64,000 nucleotides of DNA, from positions 1 to 64,000 of the forward strand of contig CAWBCM010000013.1 in the NCBI GenBank assembly GCA_963787285.1, written 5' to 3'. Each line of letters starts with the position of its first letter. The stretch's first letter is position 1. The position numbers were made by a program, and so were the translations under genes. This stretch comes from JAHEJN01 sp963787285 (GTDB lineage Bacteria > Actinomycetota > Acidimicrobiia > Acidimicrobiales > JAHEJN01). The notes under the pieces are model-generated. The model saw only the letters and a list, made by a program, of their open reading frames with translations. It did no database searches and was not told the origin of the DNA. This document shows positions 25,816-34,120 of this stretch, piece by piece.

Positions 25816-27720
25816 GTGGAAGAGCTCGTCTGGCTGATCCCCGCGTTGCCCCTGCTCGGGTTCGCCCTGCTCGTCGTCGGCGGCAACCGTCTCGGTGAAC
25901 CCCATGCCGGTCTGCTGGCCACCGCCATGATGGCCGGTTCCTTCGCGGCGTCGGTCGTGGTCTTCATCGGTCTGCTGGGCCGCGACGCCGAGGATCGCAT
26001 CTACGAGCTCACGTTGTTCGAGTGGATTCCCGCCGGCGACTTCAGTGTCGACGTCGGCTTCCTGGCCGACCCCCTCTCGGTCACCATGACGTTGTTCATC
26101 ACCGGTGTCGGCACGCTCATCCACCTGTACGCCGTCGGCTACATGCACGGCGATCCGAAGTTCTCGAAGTTCTTCGTGTACCTCAACCTGTTCGCCTTCT
26201 CGATGCTGATGCTCGTGTTGGGCGACAACCTGTTGCTCACCTTCCTCGGATGGGAGGGCGTGGGCGCCTGCTCGTATCTGCTCATCTCGTTCTGGTTCAC
26301 CGACGAGGCCAACGCCTCGGCCGGCAAGAAGGCCTTCGTCACCAACCGGGTGGGTGACTGGGGCTTCATGGTGGCCACCTTTCTCGCCTTCTTCACCTTC
26401 GGCTCGATCAGCTACGGCGAGATGCTGTCGGGCGCCAGCGGCATGGCCGCCAGTACCGCCACGGCCATCACCGTGCTGTTGTTCATCGGCGCCGCCGGAA
26501 AGTCGGCCCAGTTCCCCCTCTACCTGTGGCTTCCCGATGCCATGGCCGGCCCCACACCGGTCTCGGCGCTCATCCACGCCGCCACCATGGTCACCTCCGG
26601 GGTGTACCTGCTCACCCGCATGAATCCGATCATCGCAGCCTCCGACGCCTGGGCCCCCGATCTCATCGCCTGGGTCGGCTTGTTCACCGCCCTGTTCGCG
26701 GCCACCATCGCCGTCGCCCAGAACGACATCAAGAAGGTTCTCGCCTACTCGACGGTCAGTCAGCTCGGCTTCATGTTCGTTGCCGTCGGATCCGGTGTGT
26801 ACGTGGCGGCCATCTTCCACATGGTCACCCACGCGTTCTTCAAGGCACTGCTCTTCCTCGGCGCCGGCTCGGTCATCCACGGCATGCACGACGAACAGGA
26901 CATGCGACGCTACGGGGGCCTGGCCAAGCTCATGCCGATCACCGCCGGCACGATGATCGTGGGCTGGTTGGCCATCGCCGGGGTGCCACCCTTCTCGGGA
27001 TTCTGGTCGAAGGACGAGATTCTCCTCGGGGCCTACGAGAACAACCCCGTCATGTGGGCGCTGCTACTGGTCGCCGCGGTGCTCACGGCCTTCTACATGA
27101 GCCGCCTGGTCTTCCTCACCTTCTTCGGCTCGGGCCGGTGGAAGGCCGAGATCGACGGTGACGGTCCGGCCCACGAGGCTCACCCGCACGAGTCACCCAT
27201 CACCATGTGGTTCCCACTCGTGGCCCTCGCGGGTCTGGCGCTGGTCGGCGGTGTGTTGAACCTGCCCTTCACCGGCGGCACCAAGCGGCTCGAGCACTGG
27301 CTCGAACCGTCGCTGTTCGGCAACGAGCACATCGCCACCTCGAGCGGTGCCACCAAATGGGCGCTGGCGATCGTGGCCGTCATCGCCGGCGCCGTCGGCA
27401 TCGGGTTCGCCTTCGCCGTGTACGTCAAGAAGCGGATCGACGCCTCCACCATCGAGGCGCCGATCCTGGCCGAGGCTTGGGGCTACGACTCCGCCGTGTC
27501 GGACTTCATGGGCGGCCCGGGCCGCTCGGGCTTCGATGCCGTGACCTGGTTCGATCGCCGGATCATCGACGGAGCGGTCAACGGAGTGGCCGGTCTCGTG
27601 CGCTCGGGTGGTGGGCTGCTCGGTCGCCTCCAAACGGGCTATGTGCGCTCGTCGGCGGCAGGCATCGGCCTCGGTGCCGTTGTCCTGCTCGCCTACTTCC
27701 TCTCGAGGACCACCCTGTGA
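25816..27720 (+). CDS. nuoL: NADH-quinone oxidoreductase subunit L (complex I #1)
   Basis: A 634-residue antiporter-like proton-pumping subunit. The key Glu lies in GWEGVGACSYLLI and the key Lys in GKSAQFPLYLWLPDAM, followed by GPTPVSALIHAATM and NDIKKVLAYSTVSQLG. The long lateral helix is expected in the last ~150 residues. The GTG start is one base after nuoK, and the stop overlaps nuoM by 4 bp. Confidence 0.95.
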   Translation: MEELVWLIPALPLLGFALLVVGGNRLGEPHAGLLATAMMAGSFAASVVVFIGLLGRDAEDRIYELTLFEWIPAGDFSVDVGFLADPLSVTMTLFITGVGTLIHLYAVGYMHGDPKFSKFFVYLNLFAFSMLMLVLGDNLLLTFLGWEGVGACSYLLISFWFTDEANASAGKKAFVTNRVGDWGFMVATFLAFFTFGSISYGEMLSGASGMAASTATAITVLLFIGAAGKSAQFPLYLWLPDAMAGPTPVSALIHAATMVTSGVYLLTRMNPIIAASDAWAPDLIAWVGLFTALFAATIAVAQNDIKKVLAYSTVSQLGFMFVAVGSGVYVAAIFHMVTHAFFKALLFLGAGSVIHGMHDEQDMRRYGGLAKLMPITAGTMIVGWLAIAGVPPFSGFWSKDEILLGAYENNPVMWALLLVAAVLTAFYMSRLVFLTFFGSGRWKAEIDGDGPAHEAHPHESPITMWFPLVALAGLALVGGVLNLPFTGGTKRLEHWLEPSLFGNEHIATSSGATKWALAIVAVIAGAVGIGFAFAVYVKKRIDASTIEAPILAEAWGYDSAVSDFMGGPGRSGFDAVTWFDRRIIDGAVNGVAGLVRSGGGLLGRLQTGYVRSSAAGIGLGAVVLLAYFLSRTTL

Positions 27721-29309
27721 CACCCGTCGTCGCCGAGGCCTCGTTCGCCATCATTCCGGCCATGGTGCTGCTACCGCTGGTCGGGGCCATCGGGGTGGCA
27801 CTGTTGCCCCGCAGCATGGCCATGCTCGCCAAACCCGTTGCGGTGATCCTCTCGTCGACGGTGGCCGCCATCACCATCTCGATCCTGGTCGACTTCGACA
27901 AGGCGAACGCCGGCATGCAGTTCGCGTCGAGTCAGAGCTGGATCGAGCCGCTCGGCATCTCGTGGTTGGCCGGCATCGACGGCATCTCGCTGTTCCTCGT
28001 GGTGCTCACCGGTGTGCTGTTTCCGTTGGCCATGGTCGCGGTCGACCCCGGTCACGACCACAAGGCGTACTACGCCTGGTTGCTCGTTCTGCAGGGGGGG
28101 TGCCTCGGTGTCTTCGTGGCCCTCGACCTGTTCATGTTCTTCGTGTTCTTCGAGATCGTCCTGGTGCCGATGTACTTCCTCATCGGCAAATGGGGACACG
28201 GAGCCCGCGAGTACGCCGCCACCAAGTTCTTCCTCTACACGATGCTCGGCTCGGCCCTGATGCTCGTCGGGATCGTCGCGTTGGTGGCCTTGCACGCTCG
28301 AGCCACCGGTGGCGACATCACCTTCGACCTGGTGGAGATCGCCGAGACGCAGGCCGTTGCCACCAACTCCGCCCGTTGGATCTTTGCCAGCTTCGCCCTG
28401 GCGTTCGCGGTGAAGGTGCCGATCTTCCCGCTTCACACCTGGCTGCCCGACGCCCACACCGAGGCCCCCACCGCCGGCTCGGTCATTCTGGCCGGCGTCA
28501 TGCTCAAGCTCGGCACGTACGGGTTCCTGCGATTCGGCCTGTACCTCTTCCCCGAGGCCGCCGTCTGGGCCGCCCCGGTCATGATCACCCTGGGCGTCAT
28601 CGGCATCCTCTACGGCGCGATCGTCGCCACGATGCAGAAGGACCTCAAGCGCCTCGTCGCCTACTCCTCGGTCGCGCACCTCGGCTTCATCGTGCTCGGC
28701 ACCTTCGCACTCAACACCGAGGGCATCGAGGGCGGCGTGGCCCAGATGATCAATCATGGCATCTCCACCGGCGCTCTCTTCCTCCTCGTCGGTTGGATGT
28801 ACGAGCGTCTGCACACCCGCCAGATCTCCGAGATGGGCGGTCTGCAACAGTCGGCCCCGATCTTCGCCGGCGTGTTCACGGTCGTGATGCTCTCGTCGAT
28901 CGGCCTCCCGGGGCTCAACGGCTTCGTCGGTGAGTTCCTCACTCTCCTCGGCGCCTTCAACGCCCACCGCTGGTGGGCGGTCGTGGCGGCCGCCGGTGTG
29001 ATCCTCGCCGCGTTGTACCTGCTGTGGGCCTATCAGCGAGCGTTCCACGGCAAACCCAACGGCGATCACGCAGAGATGCGCGAGCTGGGCCTGGTCGAAG
29101 GTCTGGTGATCGTCCCGTTCCTGGTCGCGATCGTCTTCCTGGGCGTCTATCCGAAGCCGATGCTCGAACGCATCGAACCCGCAGTCGAGTCGCTGGTCGC
29201 GCACATCGAGACTCACGTTCCCGACTTCGCCGAGCCGGTGGCCAACCAGGGTGGCGGTGGCGGCTTCGACCAGATCGAGGTCGAGGAGCACGAAGGGGAG
29301 GCCGAGTGA
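27717..29309 (+). CDS. nuoM: NADH-quinone oxidoreductase subunit M (complex I #1)
   Basis: A 530-residue antiporter-like subunit. Landmarks are FFVFFEIVLVPMYFLIGKWG with the pump Glu, VKVPIFPLHTWLPDAHTEAP with the central Lys, GSVILAGVMLKLGTYG and KRLVAYSSVAHLG. The last ~35 residues form a Gly/Glu-rich cytoplasmic tail (GGGGGFD). The GTG start at 27717 gives a GTGA overlap with nuoL. Confidence 0.95.
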   Translation: MTPVVAEASFAIIPAMVLLPLVGAIGVALLPRSMAMLAKPVAVILSSTVAAITISILVDFDKANAGMQFASSQSWIEPLGISWLAGIDGISLFLVVLTGVLFPLAMVAVDPGHDHKAYYAWLLVLQGGCLGVFVALDLFMFFVFFEIVLVPMYFLIGKWGHGAREYAATKFFLYTMLGSALMLVGIVALVALHARATGGDITFDLVEIAETQAVATNSARWIFASFALAFAVKVPIFPLHTWLPDAHTEAPTAGSVILAGVMLKLGTYGFLRFGLYLFPEAAVWAAPVMITLGVIGILYGAIVATMQKDLKRLVAYSSVAHLGFIVLGTFALNTEGIEGGVAQMINHGISTGALFLLVGWMYERLHTRQISEMGGLQQSAPIFAGVFTVVMLSSIGLPGLNGFVGEFLTLLGAFNAHRWWAVVAAAGVILAALYLLWAYQRAFHGKPNGDHAEMRELGLVEGLVIVPFLVAIVFLGVYPKPMLERIEPAVESLVAHIETHVPDFAEPVANQGGGGGFDQIEVEEHEGEAE

Positions 29310-30811
29310 TGCTCGCTCAGGTCGAACCCATCGCCACACCGCCCATCGCGTGGACCGGGCTGTTGCCGCTGCTCATCCTCGGTGGCGGCGCGGTGCTGAT
29401 GCTGACCGTGTGGTCGCTGGCCGGCCGGTATCTACCGTCGTGGCTGTCGTCGGCGGTCGCCGCGACCATCGCCCTGGGTGGCGCGGGCGGATCCATCCAC
29501 CTGTGGCTGCGGGTCACCGACGACGACCGCGGTCCGTTCGGTGTTGCCTCGAGCGCACTCGGCATCGACGGCTTCTCGGTGCTGTTGACCATGCTCATCT
29601 CGGTGGCCACGGCACTGTGCGCGGTGTTGGCGATGGCCTACCTGAAGCGGGAGAACCTCGACCGGCCGGAGTACTCGGTGCTGTTGCTCCTCTCGGCCTC
29701 GGGTGGCGTGGTGATGGCCATGGCCAACGATCTCATCGTGCTGTTCGTCGGGCTCGAGATCCTTTCCATCTCGGTGTACGTGCTCGCCGCGTTCCACGCC
29801 CGCCGCGAGCAGTCGCAGGAAGCGGGCATGAAGTACTTCGTGCTCGGGGCGTTCTCCTCGGCCTTCTTCCTCTACGGCATCGCGTTGACCTACGGTGCCA
29901 CCGGTTCCACCAATCTGATCGACATCCGCGACTACCTGGCCGGCGTCGTCCTCGCCGACGATGCGCTGTTGTTGGCCGGTTTCGCCTTCCTCCTGGTCGG
30001 CCTCGGCTTCAAGATCTCGGCCGTTCCGTTCCACGCCTGGACACCCGACGTGTACCAGGGGGCGCCGTCGCCGGTGGTCGCCTACATGGCCTCGGCGGTC
30101 AAGGTGGCCGGGTTCGCGGCGCTGCTGCGAGTGTTCGTGCTCACCTTCGATCAGTACGCCGACGACTGGCAACCCATCGTGTACGCCGTGGCCATCGCGA
30201 CGCTGCTGTTGGGTGCCGTCCTGGCCGCCGTGCAGACCGACGTGAAGCGAATGCTGGCGTACTCGTCGATCAGCCACGCCGGCTTCATGCTGGTCGGGGT
30301 CGAGGCGGCCAGCTCCAAGGGCACCGAGGCGGTGGTCTTCTACCTCATCGCCTACAGCTTCCTCGTCATCGGGAGCTTCGCCGTGGTCGGCCTCGTGTCG
30401 GGTGAAGGCGACAGCCACACGTCGGTGGCCGACTTCGCCGGTCTTTCCCGCCGGCGGCCGTGGCTGGCGTTCCTGTTCACCGTGTTGTTGCTGGCCCAGG
30501 CGGGCGTGCCGCTGACCACGGGTTTCTTCGCCAAGTTCTACGCGATCACCGCTGCGGTCGACGAGCGGTCGTGGGGTCTGGCCATCGTCGCCATGCTCTC
30601 GGCGGTCATCGCCGCGTTTCTGTACCTGCGCATCATGGTGAGCATGTGGCTGGCCGACGTCGACAGCGAAGGGTCGCCGGTCCTTCCCATCCCCGTCACC
30701 ACCGGTGTCGTCATCGCCATCACGGCGTTGTTCACCCTGGTGTTCGGCGTGTGGCCCGAACCGATCGTCGATCTGGCCCGCGATGCGGTGCCCGCGCTGG
30801 TCCGGGGCTAG
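29309..30811 (+). CDS. nuoN: NADH-quinone oxidoreductase subunit N (complex I #1)
   Basis: A 500-residue antiporter-like subunit that closes the first nuo operon. LFVGLEILSISVYVLA carries the pump Glu and KISAVPFHAWTPDVYQGAP the central Lys. VKRMLAYSSISHAG is the second broken-helix segment. A GTG three bases earlier (29306) is an equal alternative start. Its TAG stop shares the bases CTAG with the stop of the convergent CPBP gene, leaving no room for a terminator between them. Confidence 0.94.
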   Translation: MLAQVEPIATPPIAWTGLLPLLILGGGAVLMLTVWSLAGRYLPSWLSSAVAATIALGGAGGSIHLWLRVTDDDRGPFGVASSALGIDGFSVLLTMLISVATALCAVLAMAYLKRENLDRPEYSVLLLLSASGGVVMAMANDLIVLFVGLEILSISVYVLAAFHARREQSQEAGMKYFVLGAFSSAFFLYGIALTYGATGSTNLIDIRDYLAGVVLADDALLLAGFAFLLVGLGFKISAVPFHAWTPDVYQGAPSPVVAYMASAVKVAGFAALLRVFVLTFDQYADDWQPIVYAVAIATLLLGAVLAAVQTDVKRMLAYSSISHAGFMLVGVEAASSKGTEAVVFYLIAYSFLVIGSFAVVGLVSGEGDSHTSVADFAGLSRRRPWLAFLFTVLLLAQAGVPLTTGFFAKFYAITAAVDERSWGLAIVAMLSAVIAAFLYLRIMVSMWLADVDSEGSPVLPIPVTTGVVIAITALFTLVFGVWPEPIVDLARDAVPALVRG

Positions 30812-31452
30812 TCGAGCGCCGACACTCCGGGTTCGACCGCATGCTCCCGGTCGGTGTCGCCGGCCAGCGGCCACACGAAGATCAGAGCGCCCGTCCAGAT
30901 CAAATGCGCGACCAGGCTGGCCACCAGGCTGTCCTGCCACTCGTACAGACCGCCCCACACGGCGGCACCCAGCAGAGCGGCCAACGCAAGGGCCCAGTTC
31001 AGCTCGAACACCTGCATGGAGACGTAGGCGGCCACGGCAACGGCCAGACCGACCTCCAACTGCACGTAGCCGCGAAAGAACAGCTCCTCGGCGACCACCA
31101 TGACGACGAAGGGGCCCACGATGGTCGCCGCGGTGTCGCCGTCGGCGATGGCATACAGGTTGCGGACCTCGGCGGGCAGGGTGGGCACGAAGCGGCGGAG
31201 CACGGCGTACCCGAAATGGGTGGCAACGAGCCACGCCCCGCCCGCGACGACTCCGGCCAGCACGGTGGTGGGACTCGTCGTGCCGATGGCATCGCCGAAC
31301 TGGTCGGTTCGGAGGAGCGCCACGCCCGCGTACCCGCCGATCAGAGCAGCCGAGATCCACGTCCGCGACCAGATGTGGTCGCGCCCGGGTACGAACATGA
31401 TGGCGAAGGCGAGGGCCGCCACGGCCAGCCCGACCGCGACACCGCCGCTCAC
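30808..31452 (-). CDS. CPBP-family (CAAX protease-like) membrane protein
   Basis: A 214-residue membrane protein with about six helices. The CPBP metalloprotease motif 1 is present as EELFFR (EExxxR) in the middle of the protein, and a late HLIWT matches motif 3. Motif 2, normally FxxxH, reads FELNW, so one zinc-ligand His appears to be Trp; activity is uncertain. Family roles range from prenyl-protein processing to bacteriocin immunity. The GTG at 31452 was chosen because it overlaps the upstream stop as GTGA. Confidence 0.78.
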   Translation of the reverse strand: MSGGVAVGLAVAALAFAIMFVPGRDHIWSRTWISAALIGGYAGVALLRTDQFGDAIGTTSPTTVLAGVVAGGAWLVATHFGYAVLRRFVPTLPAEVRNLYAIADGDTAATIVGPFVVMVVAEELFFRGYVQLEVGLAVAVAAYVSMQVFELNWALALAALLGAAVWGGLYEWQDSLVASLVAHLIWTGALIFVWPLAGDTDREHAVEPGVSALD

Positions 31453-32327
31453 CCGATCGCGACCGTGTTCGACTCGAAACCGAGCCACCAGGTGAGACGG
31501 GCCTCACCGACCTCGAAGCTCACGAGGGTCGGATCGGGTGCGTCCATCAGCCCACCCCTGCCTCGGAGCATCAGGCCGTACTTGTCGGCGGGGCGGGGCC
31601 CGAGGCAGGCGTCGAGGGTTATGGCAATCGCCGAACCGGGAAGATGACCGGTGCGTTCCACGAGGCCGCGGGCAATCGAGGCGCGACCGGTCGTGCGGTC
31701 CCACATGGCCGGGAGCGCCACCGGACCGTCAGGGGACAGGTACGCCACGCTGCACTCCGGCGTGGCGCCGGGGTCGAGCAGGGCTCGCACGAGTTCGGGC
31801 ACACCTCTGGCATCGACGGGTGAGCCGAGCGAAGGCTCGGTGATCTCGGGCGCCTGCCGCGGAGCACGCCGCCAGTTCCCGGTGGCGCCGTTGATCTCGG
31901 TTCCCTCGATGGTGACCGAATGGTCGGCCCGCGCGGCAATGAGCACCCGACCGGCAACGTTCCATTCGGAGGGCACCGAGGTCATCATCTGGGCGTAGCC
32001 GGCGACCTGCTGGAGCTGCGCCAGACCGAGGCGACCGATGGCGGCACCCGACACACCCCACCCGATCGGATCGGACAACCCGTCGATGGGCGCGAGCATG
32101 TCGAACACGGTGGCTCGACCCGACATCACCCTCAGACCCCGCCGGCCCATCACTGCGGTGGCCGCCACCGGGCGACGGGCCAGGTGCCGGCGCTTCCACG
32201 CTTTCCGAGACGTCGTCGTCCAGTACCGACCATGGGCGTGAACGCCTGCCTGGGGTGTGAGATGGGGCCCCGATGCCGCGACCACGGCGAAGGGTTGGAA
32301 GCCGTCGGTGCGACGGTGACCGGTCAC
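31449..32327 (-). CDS. Putative FMN-binding split-barrel (pyridoxamine oxidase-like) protein
   Basis: A 292-residue protein. The N-terminal ~70 residues (HLTPQAGVHAHGRYWTTTSRKAWKRRHLARRPVAA, landmarks VHAHGRYWTTT and RKAWKRRHL) follow the order of the flavin-binding split barrel of pyridoxamine-5'-phosphate-oxidase-like proteins. The C-terminal part is less familiar and includes a repeated barrel-like pattern with TWWLGFES. The GTG at 32327 overlaps the upstream SRPBCC stop by 4 bp, and the stop overlaps the CPBP gene likewise, so three genes form one operon. Substrate and flavin type are not known. Confidence 0.6.
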   Translation of the reverse strand: MTGHRRTDGFQPFAVVAASGPHLTPQAGVHAHGRYWTTTSRKAWKRRHLARRPVAATAVMGRRGLRVMSGRATVFDMLAPIDGLSDPIGWGVSGAAIGRLGLAQLQQVAGYAQMMTSVPSEWNVAGRVLIAARADHSVTIEGTEINGATGNWRRAPRQAPEITEPSLGSPVDARGVPELVRALLDPGATPECSVAYLSPDGPVALPAMWDRTTGRASIARGLVERTGHLPGSAIAITLDACLGPRPADKYGLMLRGRGGLMDAPDPTLVSFEVGEARLTWWLGFESNTVAIG

Positions 32328-32836
32328 GCGCCGGTGCCCCAGCTGACCTGCAGGCTCGGATCGTCGGGGTCGATGCCCAGGTGGTCGTACAGGCGGTGGG
32401 CGAAGGTGGCGCCGGCCCGCTGGGCGGTGAGTGCCATGATCCTCTCGACCGCCGGTCGTGACAGCCGAGGGAGGGGCAACTCCACACAGACCGTGATGTC
32501 GATCTCCAGGCGGGTGATGGCCGGTCCGAGCGGAGTGAGGAGGTAGGTGCCGTTGGCGCCGGCGCGTTCGGTCGAGCCGGTGGGGGGTTGATGCGTGAAG
32601 TCGAGTCGACTCGGCTCGACGAAGACCATGCGTTCGGTGAACGACGGCGCCACGGTCAATCCGAGCCCGGAGATGCCGGTGAGCCGCCATGTCCAGATGT
32701 CGCCGGCGGCCTCGATCGCATCGATGAGCGGGGTGAAGTCGGCCAGCAGGTCGGGCTCGACCAGCACGGACCACACTGCGTCGCGGCCGACCGGTACCTC
32801 GGCAACGGAGCGGTTGCGGGTGGAGAAGGTGTTCAT
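32324..32836 (-). CDS. SRPBCC (START-like) domain protein
   Basis: A 170-residue protein. The N-terminal NRSVAEVPVGRDAVWSVLVEPDLLADFTP pattern (landmarks DAVWSVL and LLADFTPLI), a central WRLTGISGLG strand, and the last helix ALTAQRAGATFAHRLYDHL are typical of the polyketide-cyclase/START-like hydrophobic-pocket fold that binds lipids or aromatic ligands. It is first in a three-gene operon with 4-bp overlaps. The ligand is unknown. Confidence 0.7.
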   Translation of the reverse strand: MNTFSTRNRSVAEVPVGRDAVWSVLVEPDLLADFTPLIDAIEAAGDIWTWRLTGISGLGLTVAPSFTERMVFVEPSRLDFTHQPPTGSTERAGANGTYLLTPLGPAITRLEIDITVCVELPLPRLSRPAVERIMALTAQRAGATFAHRLYDHLGIDPDDPSLQVSWGTGA

Positions 32837-32920
32837 GGAGCGGCAGGATCCCGGGGTGGTGAGCCTCCATCATGGCGGGGGAATCCTCGATCGACGACAC
32901 CACGGACGTCGCGGTCGAAC

Positions 32921-32926
32921 TAGCGT
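32921..32926 (+). promoter_or_regulatory. Leaderless -10 element (TAGCGT) for the pterin dehydratase fusion gene
   Basis: TAGCGT, 6 nt before the ATG at 32933, with no ribosome site. The identical hexamer precedes the pirin and methyltransferase genes. Confidence 0.42.
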
Positions 32927-32932
32927 GCGCCC

Positions 32933-33604
32933 ATGCCCGATCGCCTCAGCGCCGAGGACTTCGACGCCCGAACCGACCTGCCCGACTGGCGCTACATCCT
33001 GGGGGGCATCGACGCCACCTATCGACTCGCCTCCTTTCAGGACGCGGGCCGGTTCATCGCCGAAATCGCCGGGCTGGCCGACGAGGCCGACCATCACCCC
33101 GACGTCGACCTCCGCTGGCCCGGTGTCGTCCACATCCGGCTGTCCACCCACGACCAGGGCGGCCTGACCACCCTCGACACCGAGCTCGCGGAGGCGTTCT
33201 CGATGCTCGCGGCCGAGGCCGGGGCGACGAATGATCCCACGCGCGCCACGATCACCGAGATCGCCATCGATGCGCTCGACGCATCGGCGATCATGCCGTT
33301 CTGGGCGGCGGTGCTGGGATACGTGCCGGCCCATGCCGACAGCCCGCACGAGTCGCCCACCCTCGTCGATCCGAGAAACGTCGGACCGTCGGTGTGGTTC
33401 CAGCAGATGGACGCTCCCCGACCGCAGCGCAGCACCGTTCACCTCGACATCGAGGTCGCCCACGATGTCGCCGAGGAACGGGTCGCCGCGGCTCTCCATG
33501 CCGGCGGTCGGCTGCTGACCGACGAGTACGCGCCGTCGTTCTGGGTGCTGGCCGACACGGAGGGCAACGAGGTCTGCGTCTGCACGTGGCAGGGCCGGGC
33601 CTGA
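32933..33604 (+). CDS. Fused pterin-4a-carbinolamine dehydratase-like / glyoxalase (VOC)-like protein
   Basis: A 223-residue protein with two domains. Residues 1-~95 match pterin-4a-carbinolamine dehydratase (PhhB/PCD): the motif HHPDVDLRWPGVVHIRLSTHD, landmarks H54-H55-P56 and H73, keeps the catalytic His residues. This enzyme dehydrates 4a-hydroxytetrahydropterin and can assist aromatic hydroxylases. Residues ~105-223 are a VOC/glyoxalase-type domain (LDASAIMPFWAAVLGY, VWFQQMD, VHLDIEV, LADTEGNEVCVC). No aromatic hydroxylase gene is nearby, so the physiological substrate is unclear. It is convergent with the next VOC gene. Confidence 0.83.
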   Translation: MPDRLSAEDFDARTDLPDWRYILGGIDATYRLASFQDAGRFIAEIAGLADEADHHPDVDLRWPGVVHIRLSTHDQGGLTTLDTELAEAFSMLAAEAGATNDPTRATITEIAIDALDASAIMPFWAAVLGYVPAHADSPHESPTLVDPRNVGPSVWFQQMDAPRPQRSTVHLDIEVAHDVAEERVAAALHAGGRLLTDEYAPSFWVLADTEGNEVCVCTWQGRA

Positions 33605-33619
33605 GCCCCGGCGGCACCC

Positions 33620-33994
33620 TCAGCGGTGCTGGTCGATCAGAATCGGGTTGCCGTCGGGGTCGATCAGCATGATCGATGCCGGGCCCTCGGCGTCGTCGTC
33701 GGGCACGGTGGCGGTGAGCTCGATGCCTGCGGCCTGGAGCTCGCGCTGGATCTCGCGGACATCGGTGAAGGGATCGACGAGACTCATGTCGTTTCCCCAG
33801 CCCGGGTTGAACGTGAGCATGTTCGTGTCGAACATCCCGTGGAACAGGCCGATCACGGTGGTGCCGTTCACGAGGATCAGCCAGTTCTGGTCGGCGTCGC
33901 CGCCGGTGACCTCGAATCCGAGCTTCTCGTAGAAGGCCCGGGATCGGCCGAGGTCGGCCACGGTGAGGCTGATCGAGAATGCTCCGAGTTCCAT
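33620..33994 (-). CDS. VOC-family glyoxalase/bleomycin-resistance-like protein
   Basis: A 124-residue single-domain VOC protein. It opens with FSISLTVADLGRSRAFYEKLGFEV, the standard first beta-alpha unit (landmarks SRAFYEKLGFEV), and ends with MLIDPDGNPILIDQH, where metal ligands usually lie. The ATG at 33994 is preceded by AGGAGC. Substrate unknown; members include glyoxalase I, dioxygenases and antibiotic-binding proteins. Confidence 0.82.
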   Translation of the reverse strand: MELGAFSISLTVADLGRSRAFYEKLGFEVTGGDADQNWLILVNGTTVIGLFHGMFDTNMLTFNPGWGNDMSLVDPFTDVREIQRELQAAGIELTATVPDDDAEGPASIMLIDPDGNPILIDQHR

Positions 33995-34120
33995 CGGTTC
34001 GCTCCTTGGTGTCCGAGATCTGCCCGGCTCACACAATTCTGGTCGATGGGGAACCACACTGGACAACGGAACGTCTGAATCTCGGTGATCGCCCTACCGA
34101 GGTGACGAAGCGAGGCCGGG

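Noticed and set aside
29432..31507. A 691-codon minus-strand frame spanning nuoN and the CPBP gene
   Set aside because: It is out of frame with the CPBP protein on that strand and antisense to nuoN; no recognisable domain.
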